Assembly: GCA_034414555.1 (NCBI GenBank) | Contig: DAOUMA010000020.1 | Coordinates: 1 to 64,000, forward strand | Length of the DNA: 64,000 nucleotides | Source: CG2-30-46-19 sp034414555 | Lineage (GTDB): Bacteria > Chloroflexota > Dehalococcoidia > GIF9 > AB-539-J10 | Direction of reading: 5' to 3' | Part shown: in pieces, positions 16,145-23,292 of the stretch | Layout of the letters: the number at the start of each line of letters is the position of its first letter | Position numbering within the stretch: position 1 is the first letter of the stretch | Made by a program: the position numbers and the translations under genes | The notes under the pieces: generated by a model | Told to the model about the DNA's origin: nothing | The model's database searches: none | The model's input: the letters and a program-made list of their open reading frames with translations, nothing else

Positions 16145-16274
16145 CATATTACGTTAATTGTTTCGTCTATCACAAGGGACATGAAGTTTTGAAAAGGAAA
16201 AATCATACCAAAAGGTATTGGCAAGCGCAGATGGGTGTTGATAAAATTATTCGGTTTTACACTGAGCAATAGTC

Positions 16275-17089
16275 ATGGAGTTAACGCGAAGGGACTTTCT
16301 AAAGCTTTGTGGCGGAACCGCTGCTGGGGCTGCCATCCTGGGGATATTAGACCCTGAATCCTTTCTTGAAGCTGCTCCGATAGATATACCGCTAAGAAAA
16401 AGAATTGGCGAAAAAACCACCATTTGTCCTTATTGTGGCGTAGGCTGTGGGGCAATCGTAGCCTCTGATGAAAATGGCAAAGCGATAAATATTGAAGGAG
16501 ACCCGGACCACCCTATTAACCAGGGAGCGTTGTGCAGCAAAGGCGCAGCTTTTATCCAGGTAACCAATAATGAACGCCGTTTGGACAGGGTGTCGTATCG
16601 TGCGCCATATTCCTCTGATTGGGAGGAAGTGCCCTGGGATTGGGCAATAGACAAAATTGCCAGGGATATCAAGAAAACACGGGATGGGGGCTGGACTTAT
16701 AAAGATGAGAAAGGACGCATCGTCAATCATACCGAGGCTATTGGCTGGGATGGCAGTGCTGCCGTCAACAATGATGAGGCATATCTGTTCACCAAGTTCG
16801 CTCGTGCTCTAGGAATAACTTATCTTGAGTAATTGCATAATGATAATTGGCAGCAATGCCGCCGAAAACCATCCTCTTTCCTTCAAATGGGTAACCGAAG
16901 CCATGGAGAAAGGTGCCAAGCTTATCAGTGTTGACCCTCGCTTTACCAGGACTTCCTCTAAAGCTGACATCTATGCCAGGATGAGGTCAGGCACAGATAT
17001 CGCCTTTATCGGCGGCATGATCAAATATGTGATTGAGGATATCGAGAACCACCCTGAGAATTACAACATGACCTATATTAAACAATGTC
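16275..17089 (+). pseudogene. Formate dehydrogenase catalytic subunit, internally deleted and truncated
   Basis: The first 185 codons are the start of a molybdopterin/tungstopterin oxidoreductase: a Tat signal (TRRDFLK at residues 4-10) and a 4Fe-4S motif C51-x2-C54-x3-C58-x28-C87. The frame ends in TAA right after GITYLE. It resumes one frame over at SNCIMIIGSNAAENHP (from about 16828). In intact homologues some 30 codons lie between, including the Sec/Cys/Ser metal-ligand site. Homology stops near 17089 at YIKQC, where repeat sequence begins. The large C-terminal part is missing, so no active enzyme can be made. The stop is TAA, so selenocysteine reading is not an explanation. Confidence 0.88.
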
Positions 17090-17123
17090 AAATGACCGCG
17101 ACAGTTTTGAGTTTTAATTTAGA

Positions 17124-17273
17124 TATTGGGATTTGTTTAGGGTTTAGAGCGTGTGATTTAGGATTTCCCCTGCGGGGTGTCAGTGCAAGCTGCTTCGCCT
17201 CCGGATTTTGTAGTTGCCCAATTTATTGGGCAACTACATTTTTAAACTACGCCTCGCAACGACAAAAAAGTGA
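17124..17273. repeat. Intergenic repeat with GTAGTTGCC hairpin (copy A)
   Basis: Core 17210-17237 is a hairpin GTAGTTGCCCAAT..ATTGGGCAACTAC. Flanks (GGGATTT..TTTAGAGC, CGCCTCCGGATTTT, CGCCTCGCAACGACAAA) match those around 52845-53000. It replaces the lost 3' part of the formate dehydrogenase gene. Confidence 0.75.
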
Positions 17274-17302
17274 TTACTAATGTAGTGAACGAGTACGTGG
17301 TG

Positions 17303-17351
17303 TTGACGGAATTTTCATGCTGGTGTAAGGTAAGCAGTTACCTATTACCTT
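17303..17351 (+). promoter_or_regulatory. Promoter and dyad before the NrpR-like regulator
   Basis: TTGACG (17303-17308), a 17-base spacer and TAAGGT (17326-17331). The dyad GGTAA-GCAG-TTACC (17329-17342) sits at the start point, with a second TTACCTT at 17345. Its position suggests repressor binding, perhaps autoregulation. It is not the archaeal NrpR GGAA-N6-TTCC site. Confidence 0.5.
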
Positions 17352-17370
17352 AATTTAATGGAGTATTTCG

Positions 17371-18363
17371 ATGGGTTTTGAAAGCCAAGAGGTTGAGAGG
17401 AAGGTCGTTTCCATCTTGAAGGTCTTGGGTGAGCAACAGGAGCCGCTGGGGGCCAGACTTGTTGCTCGTCGTTTGAAAGACTACGGTGTTGAGCTTAGTG
17501 AAAGGGCAGTGAGATATCACCTTAAATTAATGGATGAAAGGGGATTAACCAAACCTGCGGGGAGAAATGGCCGGTTGCTTACCGAACTGGGGGTTGAGGA
17601 AACAAGGAATGCTCTGGCTCGAGACAAGATTGGTTTCGCCCTTTCAAGGATTGAAGCACTTGCCTTTCGCACCAGCTTTGATTGGGAAAAATACTCCGGT
17701 CTGGTTCCGGTCAATGTCTCGTTTTTCCCCAATGAAGGCTTTGAGAAGGCACTCAGAGCGATGAAGAAAGCTTTTAACGCTGGACTTTGTGTGAGTGAGT
17801 TAGTAGCAGTGGCATCTGAAGGAGAAAAGCTAGGCGAAGTAATGGTCCCTCAGGGGAAGATAGGGTTTGCCACAGTTTGCAGCATTATCATTAATGGCTC
17901 TCTTCTTAAGGCGGGCATCCCGCTGGAATCGCGTTTCGGTGGCATATTGCAGATTCAAAATCATAGACCCACACGTTTTGTGGATTTCATACATTATGCT
18001 GGCTCAACATTGGACCCTTCAGAGGTATTTATTAAAGCCAGGATGACATCTGTGGGTGAGACAGTAAGCAGTGGAGATGGGAAAATCCTGGCAAATTATC
18101 GAGAGATACCAGCCCTCTGCCGCCCAGTGGCGGATAACATAGTAACAAAGTTGAGAGAAGCCGGGTTGGGTGGGTTGATAGTGATGGGCGAGCCAAGTCA
18201 GCCAGTGTGTGAAATACCCCTAGCATTAAATAGAGTGGGAATGGTTCTTATGGGAGGTTTAAATCCTGTGGCTGCTGCTGAGGAACAGGGCATAGAAGCT
18301 GAGAATCTAGCTATGAGCACCGTCATGGAGTATCGAGATTTAGTTAACTTCAGGGAGGTTTGA
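17371..18363 (+). CDS. NrpR-type winged-helix regulator with DUF128 effector domain
   Basis: 330 residues. An N-terminal winged helix (about 8-75; SERAVRYHLKLMDERGL is the recognition region) is followed by one DUF128/NrpR regulatory domain (about 85-325). In methanogens NrpR represses nitrogen-assimilation genes and senses 2-oxoglutarate. Single-DUF128 versions occur in some bacteria including dehalococcoids. The gene is followed one base later by hisF and then by a glutamate synthase stub, which agrees with a nitrogen-control role. The effector and targets are inferred. Confidence 0.85.
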   Translation: MGFESQEVERKVVSILKVLGEQQEPLGARLVARRLKDYGVELSERAVRYHLKLMDERGLTKPAGRNGRLLTELGVEETRNALARDKIGFALSRIEALAFRTSFDWEKYSGLVPVNVSFFPNEGFEKALRAMKKAFNAGLCVSELVAVASEGEKLGEVMVPQGKIGFATVCSIIINGSLLKAGIPLESRFGGILQIQNHRPTRFVDFIHYAGSTLDPSEVFIKARMTSVGETVSSGDGKILANYREIPALCRPVADNIVTKLREAGLGGLIVMGEPSQPVCEIPLALNRVGMVLMGGLNPVAAAEEQGIEAENLAMSTVMEYRDLVNFREV

Positions 18364-18364
18364 A

Positions 18365-19135
18365 ATGGAACAGATAAGAATTATACCTTGCCTGGATGTG
18401 AAAGACGGCAGAGTGGTTAAGGGGGTAAATTTTGTGAATTTGAGGGATGCCCGAGACCCTGTGGAAGCGGCGGAGGCTTATTGTAAAGCAGGTGCCGATG
18501 AGCTTGTTTTTCTGGATATCTTTGCCACTGTGGAGAATAGAGGGACAAGGTTGGAGTGGGTCAGGAAAGTGGCGGAGAAGGTTACCATCCCCTTTGCCGT
18601 TGGCGGGGGAATTAGAAATATCGAGGATATGAAAGCCTTGTTCGACATCGGTGTGGATAAGGTCTCTATCAATACCGCTGCGGTGAAAAGTCCTGAGCTT
18701 ATATCGGAAGCATCACGGAAATTTGGGAAGGAAAAGCTTGTGGTGGCTATCGATGGGCGAAAGAATCCCCCTGGAAGTGGTCTTCCCCGGTTAGAGGTGG
18801 TGGTTAAGAGTGGCAGTGAGGCCACCGGGATGGAGCTTGTCAGTTGGGCAAAGAAGGTGGAAGAATTGGGGGCTGGGGAGATTCTACTTACCAGCAAGGA
18901 TGCCGATGGCACAAAAGAGGGCTATGACCTGGAGATGACCAAAGCCGTGGCTGAAGCGGTTAGCATACCTGTTACTGCATCAGGGGGGGCGGGAAAACTG
19001 GAACATCTTTATGAAGCGGTAAACATTGGCAAAGCCTCTGCAGTTCTAGCGGCGTCAATCTTCCATTTCGGAGAAATATCCATAACGGAGGCAAAGAAAT
19101 ACCTTAAGAAGAAGGGAATAGCAGTAAATATATGA
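18365..19135 (+). CDS. hisF: Imidazole glycerol phosphate synthase cyclase subunit HisF
   Basis: A 256-residue (beta/alpha)8-barrel enzyme. It uses ammonia from the HisH glutaminase and PRFAR to make imidazole glycerol phosphate and AICAR. Catalytic aspartates are visible in CLDVKDGRVVKG near residue 11 and VVAIDGRK near residue 130; phosphate loops are FAVGGGIR and TASGGAG. It follows the regulator by one base and has AGGGAGG before its ATG. No other his genes are in the window, so it is a detached member of the histidine pathway. Confidence 0.96.
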   Translation: MEQIRIIPCLDVKDGRVVKGVNFVNLRDARDPVEAAEAYCKAGADELVFLDIFATVENRGTRLEWVRKVAEKVTIPFAVGGGIRNIEDMKALFDIGVDKVSINTAAVKSPELISEASRKFGKEKLVVAIDGRKNPPGSGLPRLEVVVKSGSEATGMELVSWAKKVEELGAGEILLTSKDADGTKEGYDLEMTKAVAEAVSIPVTASGGAGKLEHLYEAVNIGKASAVLAASIFHFGEISITEAKKYLKKKGIAVNI

Positions 19136-19147
19136 AGGAGGTGAATA

Positions 19148-19312
19148 ATGTCTTTAAGTAAGCCAAATGCAAGTGCAGCAACAGTAACTACAACTAGGGT
19201 AGCACCCTCCCCTATTTCTGGACTATGCGTGACTTGTGTGGATGGCTGTCCCGGATATTGTGAAGTAGGAAGGTCTGCTATTAGGGGAAGGGAAATAATT
19301 TACCCAAATTAA
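19148..19312 (+). pseudogene. N-terminal stub of an FMN-binding glutamate synthase
   Basis: An open frame of 54 codons with a perfect AAGGAGGTG ribosome site, 12 bases after hisF. It holds SPISGLCVTCVDGCPGYCEV, the cysteine-rich start of archaeal-type FMN glutamate synthases (normally about 500 residues). The match ends at IIYPN followed by TAA, where homologues read on into the FMN barrel. The rest of the gene is absent downstream. It could be a 3'-deleted relic or, less likely, a small cysteine-rich protein in its own right. Confidence 0.72.
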
Positions 19313-19385
19313 TATTGCTATTTATTTTCAAAATGATACACTACCGGCGCCTTGGTTCCTAAAGCAGAGGAGGGTAACCTTATTG

Positions 19386-20075
19386 TCAAATAGCTTGCTG
19401 AAATTCGAAAACCACAGTTTGCAGCTCAGCGGGTAGGGAAGCGTTTGTGACGAGAAGCTTTGCTCTGGGCTCTATTTCGTGAATCCTCATTTTAGCCAGG
19501 AACTTGTCTACTCGCTCCAGATTTCTAGTTAACACGTCTGTCTTGTAGTGCATGGGGATAGCGATATGGGGGGTTAATTGTCTGATTGTCTCAACAGCTA
19601 CATCCACCGATATGGTGGATACCTCGCCAACAGGTAAAAATAAGACGTCGCAGTTCCCCAGTTCCTCTACCAATGATGCTGTTAGCGGATGCCCTAAATC
19701 TCCAAGGTGACATAAAGCTAACCCTTCCATCTCCATAAGGTAGATGGTATTTTTGCCCCTAGCGTTGCCCTTCTCATTATCATGATAGCTGGCAAGCCCG
19801 GTGATAAATATATTTCCTATCTCATACTCGCCGGGACCCTTGACCTGTTTAGGGCTATTGGCGATGCCTTCAACATAGCTATGACCGGGATGGAAGTGAC
19901 TCACCGTTACTATATCTGCTTCAGGCTGACCTAAAGAGTAGCCCAGTTCGGGACGATAAGGGTCGGTGATAATGGTCTTTTCCTTCCCTTTGAGGACAAA
20001 GCAGGCGTGTCCTAGCCAGCTAATTTCCACGTCGTTTATTTTAGCATCTTTAGTCAGGATAAAGCGAGTTGACAT
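19386..20075 (-). CDS. Metallo-beta-lactamase-fold protein, COG2220-like
   Basis: 229 residues. MBL-fold elements are seen: SWLGHACFVLKG, IITDPY, VSHFHPGHSYVEG, LCHLGDLGHPL and IPMHYKTD. The metal motif is HFHPGH, so the aspartate of the usual HxHxDH is replaced by glycine, which could leave one metal site incomplete. It is similar to UPF0173/UlaG-like hydrolases, whose substrates vary. It is divergent from the DUF134 gene, sharing a 65-base intergenic region with a palindrome. Confidence 0.75.
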   Translation of the reverse strand: MSTRFILTKDAKINDVEISWLGHACFVLKGKEKTIITDPYRPELGYSLGQPEADIVTVSHFHPGHSYVEGIANSPKQVKGPGEYEIGNIFITGLASYHDNEKGNARGKNTIYLMEMEGLALCHLGDLGHPLTASLVEELGNCDVLFLPVGEVSTISVDVAVETIRQLTPHIAIPMHYKTDVLTRNLERVDKFLAKMRIHEIEPRAKLLVTNASLPAELQTVVFEFQQAI

Positions 20076-20098
20076 TAAATAATTTGCATGTTATTATT

Positions 20099-20108
20099 GA
20101 CATATGTC
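20099..20108. promoter_or_regulatory. Palindrome GACATATGTC between divergent genes
   Basis: A perfect 10-base palindrome about 33 bases before the DUF134 start, within a TTATTATTGACATATGTCC region. It is placed where a regulator of the long operon would bind; DUF134 itself is a candidate. Confidence 0.35.
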
Positions 20109-20140
20109 CATAATTAGTGGCGGAAAAGTGGAGGTTTTTG

Positions 20141-20614
20141 ATGGCAAGACCGGTTAAGCTGCGCTATGTCGCCGCACTGCCCGGCGCCAGTTTTTTCAAG
20201 CCGGCGGGGATTCCAGCGGCTTTATTGCAGTCGGTCCGCCTTTCGCTGGAGGAGATTGAGGCTATCCGGCTTAAAGACCTGGAGGGGTTGGAACAGGAGG
20301 AGTGCGCTGAAAAGATGCAAATATCCCGCCCCACCTTTCACCGTGTCCTAGAATCGGGACGGGGAAAGCTGGCTGACGCCCTGGTCAACGGGAAGGCTAT
20401 TCAAATTGGGGGTGGAAACTTCGGCTTGCCCCAGCAGCGTTTCAGGTGCGGTAACGACGGGCATGAGTGGGATGTCCCTTTTGAGGTTCTGGCGAGCAGA
20501 CTGCCTTTATCCTGTCCTGCATGTTCCAGCGTGAATGTTCAGCCTCTGCCTCTTCCGCCATTTGGTTGGGGGAGGGGAAGAGGAAGGAGATTTTGCGGTG
20601 GACGGCGATGGTAG
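20141..20614 (+). CDS. DUF134 helix-turn-helix protein
   Basis: 157 residues. It starts ARPVKLRYVAALPGASFFKPAG, the DUF134 N-terminus. A sigma-like helix-turn-helix follows (LSLEEIEAIRLKDLEGLEQEECAEKMQISRPTFHRVL, about 35-72). A cysteine quartet (RFRCGNDGHEW; LSCPACSS) probably binds metal, and the tail is Gly/Arg-rich. The GTG at 20117 is possible, but the ATG at 20141 has GGAGG six bases before it. First gene of a roughly 9-kb operon. DUF134 genes often accompany NifX-like and Mrp-like genes in anaerobes; a regulatory role is inferred. Confidence 0.82.
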   Translation: MARPVKLRYVAALPGASFFKPAGIPAALLQSVRLSLEEIEAIRLKDLEGLEQEECAEKMQISRPTFHRVLESGRGKLADALVNGKAIQIGGGNFGLPQQRFRCGNDGHEWDVPFEVLASRLPLSCPACSSVNVQPLPLPPFGWGRGRGRRFCGGRRW

Positions 20615-20641
20615 CAAAAAATAGAAAGGAGGTGAAAGAAG

Positions 20642-20890
20642 ATGCCATTTGGAGATGGAACCGGACCGATGGGGATGGGACCGATGACCGGGCGAGCGGC
20701 TGGCTTTTGTGCTGGTTTTGGCAGGCCTGGTTTTGCCAATCCCATACCTGGTAGGTGGTTTGGCTGGGGCTATGGAGCACCAATGGCGGCCGGGTTTGGC
20801 TTGGGCTTCGGAAGAGGCTTCGGTCGTGGTCGTGGTTTTGGTCGTGTCTGGTCGCGATGGGGTGGCTATTATGGTTACCCCGGGTGGTAA
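20642..20890 (+). CDS. Small DUF5320-type Gly-rich protein
   Basis: 82 residues, beginning MPFGDGTGPMGMGPMTGRAA, the motif of DUF5320-type proteins. The rest is Gly/Arg/Phe-rich (GFGRGFGRGRGFGR) with one cysteine. Strong GGAGGTG ribosome site. The same N-terminal motif recurs in the protein at 22169. Function unknown; association with the NifX-like and ATPase genes suggests a structural or metal-handling part of the same complex. Confidence 0.75.
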   Translation: MPFGDGTGPMGMGPMTGRAAGFCAGFGRPGFANPIPGRWFGWGYGAPMAAGFGLGFGRGFGRGRGFGRVWSRWGGYYGYPGW

Positions 20891-20919
20891 ATTTACAACT
20901 TTGTTAAGGAGGTGATAAA

Positions 20920-21342
20920 ATGCCTAATGGATTTGGAAGAGGCGGATTTGGAAGGGGTGGTGGGGGATTTGGCTTCAGAGGAAGTTCTCCACCCTGGCCC
21001 TTTATAGGGTTAGGGAGAGGGGGACTGCCGAGATGCGGCTATTTCTTCAGCGGAGCTGCTGGAATGCCTGTATCGCCGGGTTATCCTTTCCCTGGAGCCG
21101 TGCCTTACGGAGGCGGCCCTTATGCTGGGGGTATGCGATATGGCGGAGCACCTATGGGAGCAGACCCTTATACAGGAGGCATCCCATACGGTGGCTATGG
21201 TGGCGCGCCCATGGGAGCAAACCCCTATGCTCCACAGATGGCTCGAGAACAAGAACTTGATTTTTTGAGGAGCCAGGCAGAGGCGATAAGAGGACAATTG
21301 GAGCAAATTGATGCTAGAATAAAAGAGCTAGAGAAAGAGTAA
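20920..21342 (+). CDS. Gly/Pro/Tyr-rich protein with C-terminal coiled coil
   Basis: 140 residues. Residues 1-35 are Gly/Arg/Phe-rich, about 60-105 form imperfect PYGGGPYAGG repeats, and about 108-140 form a charged coiled coil (AREQELDFLRSQAEAIRGQL then ARIKELEKE). That coiled coil closely resembles the C-terminus of the orange-protein-like gene next door. Good AAGGAGGTG ribosome site. No enzyme motif. Probably an oligomerising accessory protein of the operon complex. Confidence 0.72.
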   Translation: MPNGFGRGGFGRGGGGFGFRGSSPPWPFIGLGRGGLPRCGYFFSGAAGMPVSPGYPFPGAVPYGGGPYAGGMRYGGAPMGADPYTGGIPYGGYGGAPMGANPYAPQMAREQELDFLRSQAEAIRGQLEQIDARIKELEKE

Positions 21343-21357
21343 GAAAGGAGGCAAGCT

Positions 21358-21921
21358 ATGAAGGTTGCGATATCAGCGACAGCTCCCAGCCTGGATGCCG
21401 AAGTAGACCCTCGATTCGGGCGGTGTCAATACTTCATCATCGTTGACCCGGAGACGATGGAGTTTGAGGCTCTGGAGAATTCCAATGCCATGGCTGCTGG
21501 TGGAGCAGGGATTACCACTGCTCAAATGGTCGCCAACAAAGGAGTGGGGGTAGTTCTCACCGGCAATTGTGGTCCTAAGGCTTACCAGACTTTATCCGCT
21601 GCAGGCGTTCAGGTGATTACCGGTGTTGTAGGTAGAATAAGGGATGCTGTAGAAGCCTACAAAGCAGGTAAGCTTCAATCCAGTCTCCAACCCAGCGTGG
21701 AGGCTCACTTTGGCATGGGTGGAGGTATGGGCATGGGACGTGGTATTGGTAGAGGCATGGGTATGGGGATGACTTCGGGGATGCCGCCTGTGACGGGGCC
21801 AGCACCCCAAGCTATGAGCCGGGAGCAAGAAGTAGGGGTGCTCAAGAATCAAGTAGAGATGCTGTTGCAGCAGTTAAGGGAAACTCAGCGACGTATTAAA
21901 GAGTTAGAGGAAGGAAGGTGA
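21358..21921 (+). CDS. Orange-protein/NifX-like metal-cluster protein with coiled-coil tail
   Basis: 187 residues. Residues 1-115 are a dinitrogenase-cofactor-type domain (COG1433): VAISATAPSLDAEVDPRFGRC, TAQMVANKGVGVVLTGNCG. The Desulfovibrio orange protein of this family carries a Mo-Cu sulfide cluster. Residues 120-150 are a Met/Gly-rich spacer (GMGMGRGIGRGMGMGM). Residues 155-187 are a coiled coil (SREQEVGVLKNQVEMLLQQL, RRIKELEE) like that of the preceding protein. The tail is absent from simple NifX/NafY proteins. Inferred to bind or carry a metal cluster with the two ATPases downstream. Confidence 0.8.
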   Translation: MKVAISATAPSLDAEVDPRFGRCQYFIIVDPETMEFEALENSNAMAAGGAGITTAQMVANKGVGVVLTGNCGPKAYQTLSAAGVQVITGVVGRIRDAVEAYKAGKLQSSLQPSVEAHFGMGGGMGMGRGIGRGMGMGMTSGMPPVTGPAPQAMSREQEVGVLKNQVEMLLQQLRETQRRIKELEEGR

Positions 21922-21924
21922 ATT

Positions 21925-22149
21925 GTGCCTATCTATGAGTATCAATGCACTCGATGCGGGGAGAAGTTTGAGGTTCGCCAAGCGATTGGCGAGGATGGAG
22001 CTAAGCTAAGTTGTCCCAAATGTCATGCCCCAGATCCTAAAAGACTGTTTTCCTCATTCTTTAGCCCTGGCTCTAGTACAGGTGAACCTTCAGAATTAAG
22101 CTGCCCTACCTGTAGCTCTGGAGTCTGTGGACTACCGCCAATGGAATAA
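21925..22149 (+). CDS. FmdB-type zinc ribbon protein
   Basis: 74 residues starting at GTG, three bases after the preceding stop. MPIYEYQCTRCGEKFEV and LSCPKCHAP form the classic FmdB/putative regulatory zinc ribbon. A second CPTCSSGVC pair lies near the C-terminus. The family was named after a formylmethanofuran dehydrogenase regulator, but its role is not established. AGGAAGG lies just before the start. Confidence 0.82.
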   Translation: MPIYEYQCTRCGEKFEVRQAIGEDGAKLSCPKCHAPDPKRLFSSFFSPGSSTGEPSELSCPTCSSGVCGLPPME

Positions 22150-22168
22150 ATCTGTCAAGGAGGTATTT

Positions 22169-22399
22169 ATGCCTAGAGGAGATGGCACAGGTCCTTATGG
22201 TCAGGGACCAGGAACAGGCAGAGGAATGGGAATGGGGCGTGGCACTGGTAGAGGAAGAATGGGTGGAAATAAGCCTGGGGCAGGACCAAGTGGTAATTGT
22301 GTTTGCCCCAGTTGCGGAACAAAGGTTCCTCATCAAGCAGGAGCGCCTTGCTATAATTTAAGTTGCCCCAATTGCGGTGCCAAAATGGTTAGGGAATGA
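22169..22399 (+). CDS. DUF5320-type Gly/Arg-rich protein with zinc ribbon
   Basis: 76 residues. The N-terminus PRGDGTGPYGQGPGTGRG repeats the motif of the protein at 20642. The C-terminal half has four cysteines (CVCPSCGTKVPH; LSCPNCGAKM), a zinc-ribbon pattern, and a further lone Cys. AAGGAGG precedes the ATG. It overlaps the next gene by four bases. Unknown function; probably part of the same metal-cluster complex. Confidence 0.75.
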   Translation: MPRGDGTGPYGQGPGTGRGMGMGRGTGRGRMGGNKPGAGPSGNCVCPSCGTKVPHQAGAPCYNLSCPNCGAKMVRE

Positions 22400-23280
22400 T
22401 ACTCTCAGTTGCCAGTGGCAAGGGTGGCACAGGAAAGACACTGATAGCCACCAGTTTGGCTCTCACCTTGAGCAAAAAGAATAAAGTGCAATTGTTGGAT
22501 TGTGATGTAGAGGAGCCAAACGCCGATATTTTCATTCACTCGCACATTACCCAAAGCTATCCGGTATTTATCCCTATCCCTAAGGTAGATGAAACGAAAT
22601 GCACTTATTGCGGCAAATGCGCTGAAGTTTGTGCTTATAACGCTATCGCCGTAGTCAACAAGAAAGTGCTCATCTTTCCTGAACTCTGTCATGGCTGTGG
22701 AGCATGCTCTTACCTCTGTCCTGAATTTGCTATCTCTGAAGAAGGGCAAGAAATAGGTGTAGTAGAGAGAGGCAATTCAGGGAATATCGAGCTAATTCAC
22801 GGAAGGCTTACCATTGGTCAACCAATGGCTCCGCCGATAATCAGGGAGGTGAAAAAGCATATTGATTCCCAAAATGAGGTTATAATCGATGTACCCCCGG
22901 GGACTTCTTGCCCTGTGGTAGAAGCAGTTAAGGATAGCGATTTTTGTCTCTTGGTAACCGAGCCGACTCCTTTTGGCTTGAATGATCTTTCCTTAGCAGT
23001 GGCGGTGGTGAGAGAATTGGGGCTCCCCTGTGGCGTGGTAATAAATCGAACTGGAGTGGGTGATGGTAAGGTAGAGGAATATTGTGCTGACCGGGGCATT
23101 CCCATTTTGCTTACCATACCCCTGGATACTGCGATTGCCGAGCTCTACTCCCGAGGCGTCCCACTGGTAGAGGGCATTCCGCAGTGGCGTGAGCGCTTCG
23201 CTGACCTTTTCCGCAAGATTAAGCAAGAGGCGGCAAAGTCTGGCTCCTCTCCATCAGCCGACGGAAAGCAATCTAAATAA
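22396..23280 (+). CDS. MinD-superfamily P-loop ATPase with inserted ferredoxin domain (first copy)
   Basis: 294 residues. The deviant Walker A SGKGGTGKT is at 7-15. Two 4Fe-4S motifs are inserted at C69-x2-C72-x2-C75-x3-C79 and C98-x2-C101-x2-C104-x3-C108. The ATPase then resumes (IIDVPPGTSCPVVEAVKDSD, LLVTEPTPFGLND). COG1149-type pairs like this flank the orange-protein gene in sulfate reducers (the ORP complex). Inferred role: ATP-driven assembly or transfer of an iron-sulfur or Mo-Cu cluster. Overlap with the preceding gene shows tight coupling. Confidence 0.88.
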   Translation: MILSVASGKGGTGKTLIATSLALTLSKKNKVQLLDCDVEEPNADIFIHSHITQSYPVFIPIPKVDETKCTYCGKCAEVCAYNAIAVVNKKVLIFPELCHGCGACSYLCPEFAISEEGQEIGVVERGNSGNIELIHGRLTIGQPMAPPIIREVKKHIDSQNEVIIDVPPGTSCPVVEAVKDSDFCLLVTEPTPFGLNDLSLAVAVVRELGLPCGVVINRTGVGDGKVEEYCADRGIPILLTIPLDTAIAELYSRGVPLVEGIPQWRERFADLFRKIKQEAAKSGSSPSADGKQSK

Positions 23281-23292
23281 GAAGGAATTTGA

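Noticed and set aside
16827..16832. Selenocysteine readthrough in the formate dehydrogenase gene
   Set aside because: The stop is TAA, not TGA; the downstream homology is in another frame and some 30 codons are missing, so a deletion explains it.
18032..18226. Minus-strand frames inside the regulator gene and similar shadows elsewhere
   Set aside because: They overlap well-supported genes completely, lack ribosome sites and match no family.
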